From NCBI RefSeq assembly GCF_001633105.1, contig NZ_LUKZ01000002.1:30007-94006 (forward strand): 64,000 bases of DNA. Reading direction: 5' to 3'. Source of the stretch: Acidovorax sp. GW101-3H11 (lineage in GTDB: Bacteria; Pseudomonadota; Gammaproteobacteria; Burkholderiales; Burkholderiaceae_C). Both the position numbers and the translations under genes were made by a program. Positions 25,307 to 35,900 of this stretch are shown piece by piece. Each line of letters begins with the position of its first letter. Positions within the stretch are counted from its first letter, which is position 1. The notes below the pieces were generated by a model. It was not told where the DNA came from, did not search any database, and saw only the letters and a program-made list of their open reading frames with translations.

Positions 25307-25942
25307 TCACTTCTGGTTGTCGCTCAGGCGGGCACTCACGACGCGCAGGCGCAGCGACAGCTTGCGGGCCAGCAGCGCAATCAGGCTGGCGGCGAGCTGC
25401 GGGTCCTTGCTCATCATGTCGTCCATGGCCTCGGCGGAGAGCACGGCGATCTCGCAGTCGGTGAGTGTGGTGCAGGCCGAAAAGCGGATGCCGCTGTCCA
25501 GCAGCGACATCTCGCCCAGGATGTCGCCGGGCCGCGTCTCGGCAAGGCGCAGCTGCTCGCCCCAGGGCTGAACCCGGTCCACTGCAATGGTGCCGGTGAG
25601 CAGCACCACCATGAAGTTGCCGTACTCGTCCTGGCGGATCACGTCGCGGTTGGACGGGATGGCCGCAAACTCGAAAAAGCGCTCCATGCGCTCCACGGCG
25701 TCCTTGTCCAGGTGCGCCATGTACTTGTCTTTGGCCCACAGGCCCTGCAGCAGCTTGCCGCCCCGGCTGGTGGGCAGGCGCTTGGCGCCCACTTCGACGG
25801 CGCGGGCCTCCCAGGGCACCAGCATCGAATCGTCCACGCCCTGGCCCGCAAACGCGGTGGAGAACAGCACGGAATCCGTGTTGTCGTCCCCCGTCTTGCC
25901 GCTGCGGGTTTTCATTTTCAGAAGGCTCAGAATGCCTTTCAT
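25307..25942 (-). CDS. Cyclic-nucleotide-binding domain protein between pilT and pilU
   Basis: 211 residues. A Crp-type cNMP-binding beta-roll occupies about residues 95-190, with MVVLLTGTIAV and the phosphate-binding-cassette-like PGDILGEMSLLDSGIRFSACTTL. No helix-turn-helix follows, so it is a sensor or adaptor rather than a transcription factor. The first 60 residues are polar and lack a signal peptide. It sits between the two pilus retraction ATPases with a GGAG ribosome site, 57 nt after pilT. A role in coupling cAMP or c-di-GMP level to pilus retraction is inferred from position only. Confidence 0.8.
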   Translation of the reverse strand: MKGILSLLKMKTRSGKTGDDNTDSVLFSTAFAGQGVDDSMLVPWEARAVEVGAKRLPTSRGGKLLQGLWAKDKYMAHLDKDAVERMERFFEFAAIPSNRDVIRQDEYGNFMVVLLTGTIAVDRVQPWGEQLRLAETRPGDILGEMSLLDSGIRFSACTTLTDCEIAVLSAEAMDDMMSKDPQLAASLIALLARKLSLRLRVVSARLSDNQK

Positions 25943-25999
25943 ACGGTGCTCCGGTATGCGGCCGTTGGTGGGGCTGCAAAGTACATGGATGGGCGCGGA

Positions 26000-27043
26000 T
26001 CAGCCAGGGAAATTCTCGGGGATCTTGGCCTTGGCGCGCGCCTCGGCCGGGCTGATCACGTTGCGCCGGACAAGGTCGGTCAGGTTCTGGTCCAGCGTCT
26101 GCATGCCCACGCTGTTGCTGGTCTGGATGGTGGAGTACATCTGCGCCACCTTGGCCTCGCGGATCAGGTTGCGGATGGCGCTGGTGCCCAGCATGATTTC
26201 GTGCGCTGCCACACGGCCCGAGCCGTCCTTGGTCTTGCACAGCGTCTGCGAGATCACGGCCTGCAGCGATTCGGACAACATCGCGCGCACCATTTCCTTT
26301 TCTTCGGCGGGGAACACGTCAATGATCCGGTCGATGGTCTTGGCGGCGCTGGACGTGTGCAGCGTGCCGAAGACCAAGTGGCCCGTTTCTGCGGCCGTCA
26401 TGGCCAGGCGGATGGTTTCGAGGTCGCGCATTTCACCCACCAGGATGGCGTCCGGGTCTTCGCGCAGTGCGGACTTCAGCGCGGCCGCGAACGACAGCGT
26501 CATCGGCCCCACTTCGCGCTGGTTGATCAGGCACTTCTTGGACTCGTGCACGAATTCGATCGGGTCCTCCACCGTGAGGATGTGGCCGTATTCGGACTCG
26601 TTGAGGTAGTTGACCATCGCCGCCAGCGTGGTGGACTTGCCCGAGCCCGTAGGGCCGGTCACCAGCACCAGGCCCCGTGGCTTGAGGGCCAGGTCGCCAA
26701 AGATCTTGGGGGCGTTGAGCTGCTCCAGCGTCAGGATCTTGCTGGGAATCGTCCGGAACACGGCGGCCGCGCCCCGGTTCTGGTTGAAGGCGTTGACGCG
26801 GAAACGGGCCAGGCCTTCGATCTCGAACGAGAAGTCCACCTCCAGGAATTCTTCGTACGTCTTGCGCTGCGAGTCGCTCATGATGTCGTACACCATGGCG
26901 TGCACCGTCTTGTGTTCCAGCGCATCCACATTGATGCGCCGCACGTCGCCGTGGACCCGGATCATGGGCGGCAGACCGGCGGAGAGGTGCAGGTCGGAGG
27001 CCTTGTTCTTGACGCTGAACGCGAGCAGTTGGGTGATGTCCAC
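26000..27043 (-). CDS. pilT: Type IV pilus retraction ATPase PilT
   Basis: 347 residues from a GTG (MDITQLLAFSVKNKASDLHLSAG). Features are Walker A GPTGSGKS (residues 130-137), the Asp-box HILTVEDPIEFVH, Walker B ILVGEMRDLET, the His-box HLVFGTLHTSSA and the C-terminal AIRNLIRE motif, diagnostic for PilT retraction function. It powers pilus retraction, twitching and DNA uptake. The gene is divergent from yggS, with only 37 bp between the start codons. Confidence 0.96.
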   Translation of the reverse strand: MDITQLLAFSVKNKASDLHLSAGLPPMIRVHGDVRRINVDALEHKTVHAMVYDIMSDSQRKTYEEFLEVDFSFEIEGLARFRVNAFNQNRGAAAVFRTIPSKILTLEQLNAPKIFGDLALKPRGLVLVTGPTGSGKSTTLAAMVNYLNESEYGHILTVEDPIEFVHESKKCLINQREVGPMTLSFAAALKSALREDPDAILVGEMRDLETIRLAMTAAETGHLVFGTLHTSSAAKTIDRIIDVFPAEEKEMVRAMLSESLQAVISQTLCKTKDGSGRVAAHEIMLGTSAIRNLIREAKVAQMYSTIQTSNSVGMQTLDQNLTDLVRRNVISPAEARAKAKIPENFPG

Positions 27044-27080
27044 GGAGTCCCTCTATCGTTTGGTACGCTTGCCAAACATT

Positions 27081-27788
27081 ATGACCACGATTGCTAACAA
27101 CCTCCAACAGGTTATGGACCGGATCGCCCAGGCGTGCCGGGCCGCCGGGCGCGATCCGGCCAGCGTCGGCCTGCTGGCCGTTTCCAAGACCTTTGGTGCC
27201 GACGCGGTGCTGGAGGCGGTGGCCGCTGGCCAGCGTGCCTTTGGCGAAAACTACATCCAGGAAGGCGTGGACAAGATCGCCGCTGTGCGCGCCGCCTTGC
27301 CCGGCGCAGCGCTGCAGTGGCACTGCATCGGCCCCATCCAGAGCAACAAGACCCGCCCCGTGGCCGAGCACTTTGACTGGGTGCACACGGTGGACCGCCT
27401 CAAGATCGCCGAACGCCTGTCGGCCCAGCGCCCTGAGCTGCTGCCACCGTTACATATATGTATCCAGGTCAATATCGACGGCGGCCCCACCAAGTCGGGC
27501 GTGGCGCCCGCCGAGGCGCTGGAGTTGGTGCGGGCTGTCGCAAAACTGCCACGCCTGGTGGTGCGGGGGCTCATGGCCATCCCCGACCATGCTCCTGAGT
27601 TTGAAGCGCAACTGGCAATGCACATGCGCGCAAAGGCACTTTTTGACCAAATTTCCGCGCTGAAGGAACCGGGCCTGGCACAGTTCGACACCCTGTCCCT
27701 GGGCATGACGGCCGATCTGGAGGCCGCGATCCAGGCGGGCAGCACGCTGGTGCGTGTGGGCACCGGCATCTTCGGTGGGCGCGGATAG
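27081..27788 (+). CDS. yggS: PLP homeostasis protein, YggS/YBL036C family
   Basis: 235 residues from ATG 27081; a much longer in-frame extension runs through pilT on the other strand and is not real. The PLP lysine is K36 in LLAVSKTFGAD, followed by GENYIQEGVDKI, WHCIGPIQSNKTR and the C-terminal DTLSLGMTADLEAAI and RVGTGIFGGR. It is a single-domain fold-type III protein that binds pyridoxal phosphate without known catalysis and balances B6 vitamers. Adjacency to pilT is widespread in proteobacteria. Confidence 0.94.
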   Translation: MTTIANNLQQVMDRIAQACRAAGRDPASVGLLAVSKTFGADAVLEAVAAGQRAFGENYIQEGVDKIAAVRAALPGAALQWHCIGPIQSNKTRPVAEHFDWVHTVDRLKIAERLSAQRPELLPPLHICIQVNIDGGPTKSGVAPAEALELVRAVAKLPRLVVRGLMAIPDHAPEFEAQLAMHMRAKALFDQISALKEPGLAQFDTLSLGMTADLEAAIQAGSTLVRVGTGIFGGRG

Positions 27789-27795
27789 AGGACAA

Positions 27796-27889
27796 CCCCC
27801 TGAGGCGCTTCGCGCCTTCCCCCTTCTCTCGCGCGGCTGCGCCGTGCGGGAAGGGGGACGCCGCCAGCGCGGCGGGGCGGCCCTTGCGC
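27796..27889 (+). repeat. GC-rich 3' repeat, copy B (after yggS)
   Basis: 94 bp starting 7 nt after the yggS stop, in the sense orientation of that gene. It shares its two ends and the AAGGGGGACGCC block with copy A at 22969-23062; the inner loop sequence differs. It includes GGCGC-TTC-GCGCC and TCCCCCTT/AAGGGGGA stems. The remaining gap to the convergent threonine aldolase holds nothing else I can recognise. Confidence 0.75.
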
Positions 27890-27970
27890 GGCGGCCGCTG
27901 GCCTCGGCCGTGCTTGTGCTGCCGTGGGTGAACTGCTTCAGCCTTCTGCAGGAGAGGACCGGCCGACCGC

Positions 27971-29038
<1,068 letters not shown>

Positions 29039-29147
29039 GGGCGCGGTCCTTGTGGGTCGGGTCAATGAATGCAATGACCGGCCATGGTAGCGGCGGCCTG
29101 TGGCGGTTGCCGCTGTGGGGATTTCGGCGCCCTTCGGCGCCGTGGCA

Positions 29148-30395
29148 TCAAGGCCGCGTCATCTTGCACTCGGTGCCTTGGGCTATTTCATTGCCGGTGT
29201 AGGCCGCATCGGTGCGAAAGCCATAGTTCGTGCCTTCCCAGCCCACCTTCACGGCCTTACCGTCCACCGGCGCGATGGTGTTGACCACCTGGGGCAGCAG
29301 CAACTGGTGGTCTTCGCCTCGCATGCGCACCGGGCCCACCACCGAGTCGAGTGTCAGATCTTCCAGGGCGCGCGCCACCTTCACCGGGTCGGTGGACTGG
29401 GCCTTGTTGATAGCTGCGGCGAGGAAGCGGGGCGTCATCTCGATGCGCGGCGCGAGGAAGTCCTTGCCCGTCTTGGCCTTGTAGGTTTTGGCCAGCGCGT
29501 CCACCTTGGGGGTGTCGGCCTGGCCGGGGTGCCATTCGGCCACCCAGGTGAGCTGGCCCTGCTTGGCCTGTGACACCGCCAGCACCGTGCCGGGGATGGA
29601 GCCTGCACTGTGGTTGAAGTAGCGCAGGTTGTAGCCCGCATCGCCCGCCGCCTTGAGCAGCAGCGTCATGTCCTGCCCCCAGTTGCCGGTGATGACCGAA
29701 TCGGCCTCCGTGCTCTTGACCTTGGCGAGGTAGGGCGCAAAGTCCTTCACGCGGCCGATGGGGTGCAGGGCCTCGCCCACAAACTGGATGTCCGGCCGTG
29801 CCAGGCCCACCATCTCGCGGCCGTAGTGCGCCCACTGTTTGCCATGCGCGTAGTCCTGGTTCAGCAGGTACACCTTCTTGATGTCCGGCTGCTTCTTGAT
29901 GTAGTTGGCAATGGCCTTCATTTTCATGGCCGTGTTGGCCTCGAACTGGAAGTGCCAGAAGTTGCAGGCCTTGCCCGTCAGCTCGGGGTCGATGGAGGAG
30001 TGGTTCAGCACCAGAATTTCCTTGCCCGGGTTGCGCTGGTTGTGGCGTGCCGCTGCCTGCACCAGCGCCGTGACCACGGACGAACCCGAGCCGCCCGTCA
30101 CGATGGCCTTGGCGCCCTGGTCGATGGCGGCCTGCAGCGCGCTCTGGCTCTCCTGCGCCGAGAGCTTGCTGTCGAACTGCAGCAGCTGCAGCTTGGTGCC
30201 CTTGAGCACGCCGCCCTTGGCGTTGATGTCCTCGATGGCGTACTGCGTGTGCGTGAGCATCAGCTCGCCCACGTTGGCAAACGGGCCCGACAGCGGGTCG
30301 ATGTAGGCGACCTTGAAGGTCTCCTGCGCGCTGGCGGCCGTGCCGATCAGCAGGGCCGCCGCGGCGGCCAGGGGGGTGAGGAACACGGTTTTCAT
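29148..30395 (-). CDS. Branched-chain amino acid-type ABC transporter substrate-binding protein
   Basis: 415 residues. The signal peptide MKTVFLTPLAAAAALLIG..ASAQ precedes a periplasmic-binding type I fold (FKVAYIDPLSGPFANVGELM, AIVTGGSGSSVVTALVQAAA, KVYLLNQDYAHGKQW, DSVITGNWGQDM). It is of the LivJ/urea/short-chain amide class, whose ligands include amino acids, amides and aromatic or organic acids. No permease or ATPase genes are nearby, so it must use a transporter encoded elsewhere. It lies 53 nt after tetR on the same strand and probably belongs to the TetR-controlled module. Confidence 0.88.
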   Translation of the reverse strand: MKTVFLTPLAAAAALLIGTAASAQETFKVAYIDPLSGPFANVGELMLTHTQYAIEDINAKGGVLKGTKLQLLQFDSKLSAQESQSALQAAIDQGAKAIVTGGSGSSVVTALVQAAARHNQRNPGKEILVLNHSSIDPELTGKACNFWHFQFEANTAMKMKAIANYIKKQPDIKKVYLLNQDYAHGKQWAHYGREMVGLARPDIQFVGEALHPIGRVKDFAPYLAKVKSTEADSVITGNWGQDMTLLLKAAGDAGYNLRYFNHSAGSIPGTVLAVSQAKQGQLTWVAEWHPGQADTPKVDALAKTYKAKTGKDFLAPRIEMTPRFLAAAINKAQSTDPVKVARALEDLTLDSVVGPVRMRGEDHQLLLPQVVNTIAPVDGKAVKVGWEGTNYGFRTDAAYTGNEIAQGTECKMTRP

Positions 30396-30448
30396 GGATT
30401 TTGTCTCCGGTGGTTGTTGTGCTGGGTGTCGGGGTGCTGCGGTGCGCG

Positions 30449-31099
30449 TCAGGCTGGGTTGCGCTTGCGGGTTCGCCGCAGCCCCAGCACACGCCAGGCC
30501 AGCTGCGCCAGCTCCTGCGCCACCTCGTCTTGCGACAGGCGGCCGTCAGGGCGGTACCAGTTGTAGAGAAAGCCGGGCAGGCTGCAGGCGGCCAGGGCGG
30601 TGATCTTGGTGTCGTTGAACTCGAACATGCCGTCGTCGCGGCCCTGTTCGAGCAGCGCGCACAGCCGGTCGTAGAAGTGGTTCGCCAAATCCTTCTGGGC
30701 CGCCAGGTACTCGGGCCGGTACACCTGCGGCTCGCGGTAGGGGAAGAAGGCTGAGGGGTGGTGCTCCAGCGTGGCGCGGATCAGCCGCTCGATGCCCTCC
30801 GTCACCTTCACATGCGCAGGCCGGTCATCGTCCGCCGCAAAGTCCATCGCAGTGAAGCAAGCCACAGCAGGCGCCCAGGACAGCGTCTCGAAGATCTCCT
30901 GCTTGTTGCGGAAGTAGTAGTACACGAAGGGCTTGGTCACGCCCAGCTGCTGCACGATCTGCTCGATGGTGGTGTTGGCGTAGCCCTGCGCATCGAACAG
31001 CGCCTCGGCCGCACGCAGGATGCGCTCGCGCTTCTCGTCCGACCCGGCCGTGGCGGCCTTCTGGCGGCCGCTGGCCTGCACGGGGGGCTGCTGGTTCAT
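30449..31099 (-). CDS. TetR family transcriptional regulator
   Basis: 216 residues. The N-terminal helix-turn-helix is clear (about residues 24-70: RILRAAEALFDAQGYANTTIEQIVQQLGVTKP, then FVYYYFRNKQEIF). The C-terminal part resembles the TetR_C domain of regulators of acyl-CoA or fatty-acid genes, with LPGFLYNWYRPDGRLSQDE. It is divergent from the CoA ligase, with a 144-bp gap that holds two TACC-N4-GGTA palindromes. Repression of both directions, relieved by an acyl-CoA or acid ligand, is the likely scheme. Confidence 0.9.
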   Translation of the reverse strand: MNQQPPVQASGRQKAATAGSDEKRERILRAAEALFDAQGYANTTIEQIVQQLGVTKPFVYYYFRNKQEIFETLSWAPAVACFTAMDFAADDDRPAHVKVTEGIERLIRATLEHHPSAFFPYREPQVYRPEYLAAQKDLANHFYDRLCALLEQGRDDGMFEFNDTKITALAACSLPGFLYNWYRPDGRLSQDEVAQELAQLAWRVLGLRRTRKRNPA

Positions 31100-31127
31100 C
31101 GGTGTCCTTTGCGTGACGTTGAGGTTA

Positions 31128-31160
31128 TACCCATGGGTAGCATTGTTCTACCGAGCGGTA
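31128..31160. promoter_or_regulatory. Twin palindromic operator, probably for the TetR regulator
   Basis: Two palindromes, TACCCATGGGTA (31128-31139) and TACCGAGCGGTA (31149-31160), share the form TACC-N4-GGTA and are centred 21 bp apart, two helical turns. They lie in the gap between tetR and the CoA ligase. On the minus strand TATAAC overlapping the first palindrome could be the tetR -10 box; on the plus strand TATATT at 31161-31166 directly follows the second. Confidence 0.6.
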
Positions 31161-31243
31161 TATATTGGCAAGACGCTGGCCGGTGCAAGCACCTAGCAAA
31201 AACCCCAAGAACCAGCGATTCCAGACACCTCGGAGACAACGCC

Positions 31244-32854
31244 ATGCCTTCTGCCGCACCGCAGCTGCCGCTGCACGAACACCTGCGCCGCCACGCGCGC
31301 GAAACGCCCGACCGCATCGCCTACCTCTGGTACGGCCAGCCCCTCACCTGGGCGCAGCTTGATGCGGCCAGTGATGCATTTGCCGCGCGCCTGCAGGCGC
31401 TGGGTGTGGCCAAGGGCGAGCCCGTCGCGCTGTTCATGAACAACTGCCCGCAGTACGTGATGGCGCACTACGGCATCCAGAAGATCGGCGCCATCGTCTG
31501 CCCCTGCGGGCCGCTGAACAAGGAGCACGAGCTGGAGTACCAGCTCACCGACCTGCAGACGCGCGTGATCGTCGCGGCCGATGTGCTGCTGCCCGTGGTG
31601 GACAAGGTGCGCGCCAAGACGGCACTGCAGCACGTGTTTGTGGTGCGCTATGCCGAGCTGCTGCCAGACGGCACGCCCAGCATCGACGTGCCCGCCGAAC
31701 TGCTGAACATGCGCACCGCCATGGGCTCGGTGCCTGCGGGCTGCGAAGATTTTCTGGCCGCCACCCGCACCGGTGCGCGGCCTGCGCCCGTGGCGCTGTC
31801 GATGGATGACATCTCGCTCATGACCTACACCTCGGGCACCACCGGACTGCCCAAGGGCGCGATGCTGAGCTACGGCAACGCCACCTTCAAGACCGCCGCC
31901 TCGGCCGACTGCAACGGCATGACGCCGCACGAAACGCTGCTCGCCGTGGCCCCTCTGTACCACATCGCCGGCATGGTGATGGGCGTGAACCTGCCGGTTT
32001 ACACCGGCGCCACGGCCGTGCTGCTGTACCGTTTTGACCCGCTGGGCGTGGCCCAGGCGCTGGAGCGCCACCGCGTGACCTGGTGGTACAGCATCGCGCC
32101 CATGAACGGCGCCCTGATGCAGGTGCCCGGAGCACGCGACATGGACTGGAGCGCGCTGCGCCGCAACCCGGTCACCAGCTTTGGCATCACCTTCACCGAG
32201 GCGCTGGCCCAGCAGTGGCAGCAGTTCGCGCCGAATTGCATTGCGCACGAGGCGGCCTATGGCCTCTCTGAAACCCACACCGTGGACACTGCCATGCCGG
32301 TGGACGCCATCCGCTGGGGCACCCAGGGCCAGCCCGTGCCGGGCAATACGATCCGCATCGTGGATCCCGATACCGGCGCGCCGCTGCCCACGGGCGAGGT
32401 GGGCGAGATCACCATCCACGGCCCCGGCAACTTCAAGGGCTACTGGAACAAGCCCGAGGCCACGGCCAAGACGCTGCGGGATGGCTGGGTCTACACCGGT
32501 GACATGGGCAAGATCGATGCGGACGGCTACCTCACCTTCATCGGCCGTTTCAAGGAAATGATCAAGGTCTCGGGCTACAGCGTGTTCCCCGAAGAGGTCG
32601 AGACCCTGCTCATCAAGCACCCCGCCGTGGCCCAGGCCGCCGTGATCGGCGTGCCCGATGCGGAAAAGGGCGAGGTGGCGCGCGCCTTCATCGTCAAGAA
32701 ACCCGGCCAGGATTTGGATGCCGCCGCCCTGGTGGCCTGGTGCCGCGAGAACATGGCGCCCTACAAGGCCCCGCGCGAGGTGCGTTTCATCGACGCGCTG
32801 CCCGCTACGGGCGCGGGCAAGGTGCTGCGCCGCCTGCTGCGTGATATTGCTTGA
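31244..32854 (+). CDS. AMP-dependent acyl-CoA synthetase/ligase
   Basis: 536 residues from ATG 31244, 8 nt after CGGAGA. It is an ANL-superfamily enzyme that activates a carboxylic acid as acyl-AMP and transfers it to CoA. It has the P-loop-like YTSGTTGLPKGAMLSYGN (about residues 200-217), the A5 motif YGLSETHT, DGWVYTGDMGKIDADGYLTFIGRFKEMIKVSGYSVFPEEVE (A7-A8), and the catalytic lysine near the end in PATGAGKVLRRLLR. The chain length or type of acid is not readable; medium-chain and crotonobetaine-type ligases look similar. The neighbouring carboxylase suggests that its product is carboxylated. Confidence 0.9.
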   Translation: MPSAAPQLPLHEHLRRHARETPDRIAYLWYGQPLTWAQLDAASDAFAARLQALGVAKGEPVALFMNNCPQYVMAHYGIQKIGAIVCPCGPLNKEHELEYQLTDLQTRVIVAADVLLPVVDKVRAKTALQHVFVVRYAELLPDGTPSIDVPAELLNMRTAMGSVPAGCEDFLAATRTGARPAPVALSMDDISLMTYTSGTTGLPKGAMLSYGNATFKTAASADCNGMTPHETLLAVAPLYHIAGMVMGVNLPVYTGATAVLLYRFDPLGVAQALERHRVTWWYSIAPMNGALMQVPGARDMDWSALRRNPVTSFGITFTEALAQQWQQFAPNCIAHEAAYGLSETHTVDTAMPVDAIRWGTQGQPVPGNTIRIVDPDTGAPLPTGEVGEITIHGPGNFKGYWNKPEATAKTLRDGWVYTGDMGKIDADGYLTFIGRFKEMIKVSGYSVFPEEVETLLIKHPAVAQAAVIGVPDAEKGEVARAFIVKKPGQDLDAAALVAWCRENMAPYKAPREVRFIDALPATGAGKVLRRLLRDIA

Positions 32855-32856
32855 TT

Positions 32857-32920
32857 GAATGAAAAATTGGTCGCTAGCGCCTGATGAATATGCGCTGGTA
32901 GCTATAAAAAATAGAGCGAC
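32857..32920 (-). repeat. AT-rich dispersed repeat between CoA ligase and carboxylase
   Basis: In minus orientation: GCTCTATTTTTTATAGCTACC, then GCGCATATTC and GGCGCTAGCG, then ACCAATTTTTC. It occupies almost the whole 72-bp gap between the two plus-strand genes and may act as a weak terminator or a spacing element in their message. Confidence 0.7.
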
Positions 32921-32926
32921 TTCCCT

Positions 32927-35900
32927 ATGCCATCTTCTGTTCTGTTCACCAAAGTGCTGGTTGCCAATCGGGGCGAAATCGCACTGCGCACCGTGCGCGC
33001 CCTGCACGACCTGGGCGTTGCCAGCGTGGCCGTCTATGCCGATGACGACGCCGCCAGCCCCCATGTGCAGGCGGCCAGTGCGGCCGTAGCGCTGGGCGCC
33101 ACCGGCCCGGCCGCGTACCTGGACGGCGCGCGCCTCGTTGCCATCGCCCAGGCGCAGGGCTGCGATGCCGTGCACCCAGGCTATGGCTTTTTGAGCGAGC
33201 GCGCTGACTTTGCCCGGGCCTGTGCAGAGGCCGGGCTGCGCTTCATTGGCCCCACGCCCGCGCAGCTGGCGCTGTTCGGCGACAAGGCGCAGGCCCGTGC
33301 GCTGGCGCAGCAGCAGGGCGTGCCGCTCATGCCCGGCACGCAGGCGGCGGTGACTCTGGAAGAGGCGCAGGCATTCTTCGCGCAGCACGCCCATGCCGGC
33401 ATCGTGATCAAGGCCATCGGGGGCGGCGGCGGGCGCGGCATGCGCGCGGTGGCGTCGGCCGATGACGTGCCCGCTGCCTACGCGCGCTGCCGCAGCGAGG
33501 CGCAGGCCGCCTTTGGTGTGGACGGCGTGTACGTGGAGCGCCTGATGGGCAACGCCCGCCACATCGAGGTGCAAGTGCTGGGTGACGGGCGCGCGGTGAT
33601 CGCCCTGGGCGAGCGCGAATGCACGCTGCAGCGGCGCTTTCAGAAGGTGGTGGAGATCGCACCCAGCCCCTCGCTGCCGGGCGCATTGCGCGAGCGCATC
33701 ACCACGGCCGCGCTGTCCATGGCGCGCGCCGTGGACTATCAGGGCCTGGGCACCTTCGAGTTTCTGGTGGACCTGGCATCGAACGACCTGCCGTTTGTGT
33801 TCATCGAATGCAACCCACGCCTGCAGGTGGAGCACACCATCACCGAAGAAGTCACCGGTGTGGACCTGGTGCAGGCGCAGATCGCGCTGGCGGCGGGCCG
33901 CAGGCTGCAGGACATCGGTCTCGACCCTGCCGCACCGCCTGCAGTGCAAGGCTTTGCCGTGCAGTGGCGCATCAATGCCGAAACGCTGGACGCGCAAGGC
34001 AACGCCACCCCTGGCAGTGGCACGCTCCGCCGCTTTGACCTGCCCGCAGGCCCCGGCGTGCGCGTGGACACGCACGGCGCAGCGGGCGCCACGCCATCAC
34101 CGCACTACGACACGCTGCTGGCCAAGCTCATCGTGCACACGCGCAGCCCGCGCTTTGCCGACGCACTGCGCCGCTCGCAGCGCGCACTGGCCGAGTGCCG
34201 CATAGACGGTGTGGCCACCAACCTCGCGCTGCTGCAGGCGCTGGCCGCGCGGCCCGAGATGGAAAGCCAGCAGGTGCACACGCGCTGGCTGGAGTCGGTG
34301 CTGTCTCAATTGTTGGGTGCTATTAAAAATGTAGCTATTGAGGCATATGCAGAGCGCGGAGAAGGCCAAAAAACCTTAAATTCTTCAGCCCCACCACCCG
34401 CAGGCGCCGTGCTGGCCCCCATGCCCGCGCGCGTGGTGCAGCTCAGCGTGGCCGAGGGCGATGTGGTCGCTGCCGGTGCCGAGCTGGCCGTGCTCGAAGC
34501 CATGAAGATGGAGCATGTGCTGCTGACCCCGCACGCAGGCCGCGTGGGCGCGCTGCTGGCCGTGGCCGGTGGCTACGTCGCGCAGGGGCAGCCACTGCTG
34601 GTGCTGGATGCGATGGACGATGCAGCCGGTGTGGAGGTGCAGGGCAGCGCTGCGAACGACCCGGACCACATCCGCGCCGATCTGCAGCGCGTGATCGACC
34701 GCCACGCCTTCACGTTCGACGCCGCGCGCCCCGAAGCGATTGCCAAGCGCCACGCGCAAGGCGGCCGCACGGCGCGCGAGAACATTGCCGACCTGTGCGA
34801 CAACGGCAGCTTCATCGAATACGGCGCCCTGGCCATCGCCGCGCAGGCACGCCGCCGCAGCAAGGAGGACCTGATTGCCAACACGCCCGCCGACGGCATG
34901 GTCACGGGCATTGGCGGCATCAACGGCGCACTGTTTGGCGACGAGAAATCCCGCGCCGTGGTCATGTCCTACGACGCCACCGTGCTCGCGGGCACCCAGG
35001 GCGCACGCAACCACGCCAAGACCGACCGCATGCTCGGTATTGCCCTCGCGCAGAAGCTGCCCGTGGTGCTATTTGCCGAGGGCGGCGGCGGCCGCCCGGG
35101 CGATACCGACATGCCCATCGTGGCCGGGTTGCACGTGCACACTTTCGCCAGCTACGCTGCGCTCTCGGGCCAGGTGCCGGTGATCGGCATCGCTGCGGGG
35201 CGCTGCTTTGCGGGCAACGCGGCGCTGCTGGGCTGCAGCGACGTGATCATCGCCACACGCGGCAGCAACATCGGCATGGGCGGCCCGGCCATGATCGAAG
35301 GCGGTGGCCTGGGCGTCTTCAAGCCCGAGCAGATTGGCCCCAGCCGCGTGCAGCATGCCAATGGCGTGATCGACGTGCTGGTCGATGACGAGGCCGGGGC
35401 GGTGCAGGCCGCGCGCCACTACCTTTCGTTCTTCCAGGGCCGCACACCAGAGTGGTCCGCACCGGACCAGCGCCTGCTGCGCGCCGTGGTGCCAGAGAAC
35501 CGCCTGCGCGTGTACGACACCCGCACGGCGATGGCCGGCCTGGTGGACGACGCCAGTCTGCTGCCGCTGCGCACCGGCTTCGGCGCCGGCATCCACACCG
35601 CGCTGGCGCGCATCGAAGGCCGCCCCGTCGGCCTGCTGGCCAACAACCCGCAGCACCTGGGCGGTGCCATCGACGCCGACGCGGCCGACAAGGGCGCGCG
35701 CTTTATGCAGCTGTGCAACGCGCATGGCCTGCCCATCGTGAGCCTGGTGGATACGCCCGGCTTCATGGTCGGCCCCGAGGTCGAAGCCACGGCCCAGGTG
35801 CGCCACGTAAGCCGCCTGTTCGTCACCGCCGCCAGCCTGCGCGTGCCCACCTTCAGTGTCGTGCTGCGCAAGGGCTACGGCCTGGGCGCCATGGGCATGA

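Noticed and set aside
27590-27655. AT-rich repeat-like stretch in yggS ending GGCACTTTTTGACCAAATTT
   Set aside because: The right half resembles the repeat end, but the encoded protein has the normal YggS length and pattern here, so chance or codon choice is not excluded; not listed as a copy.
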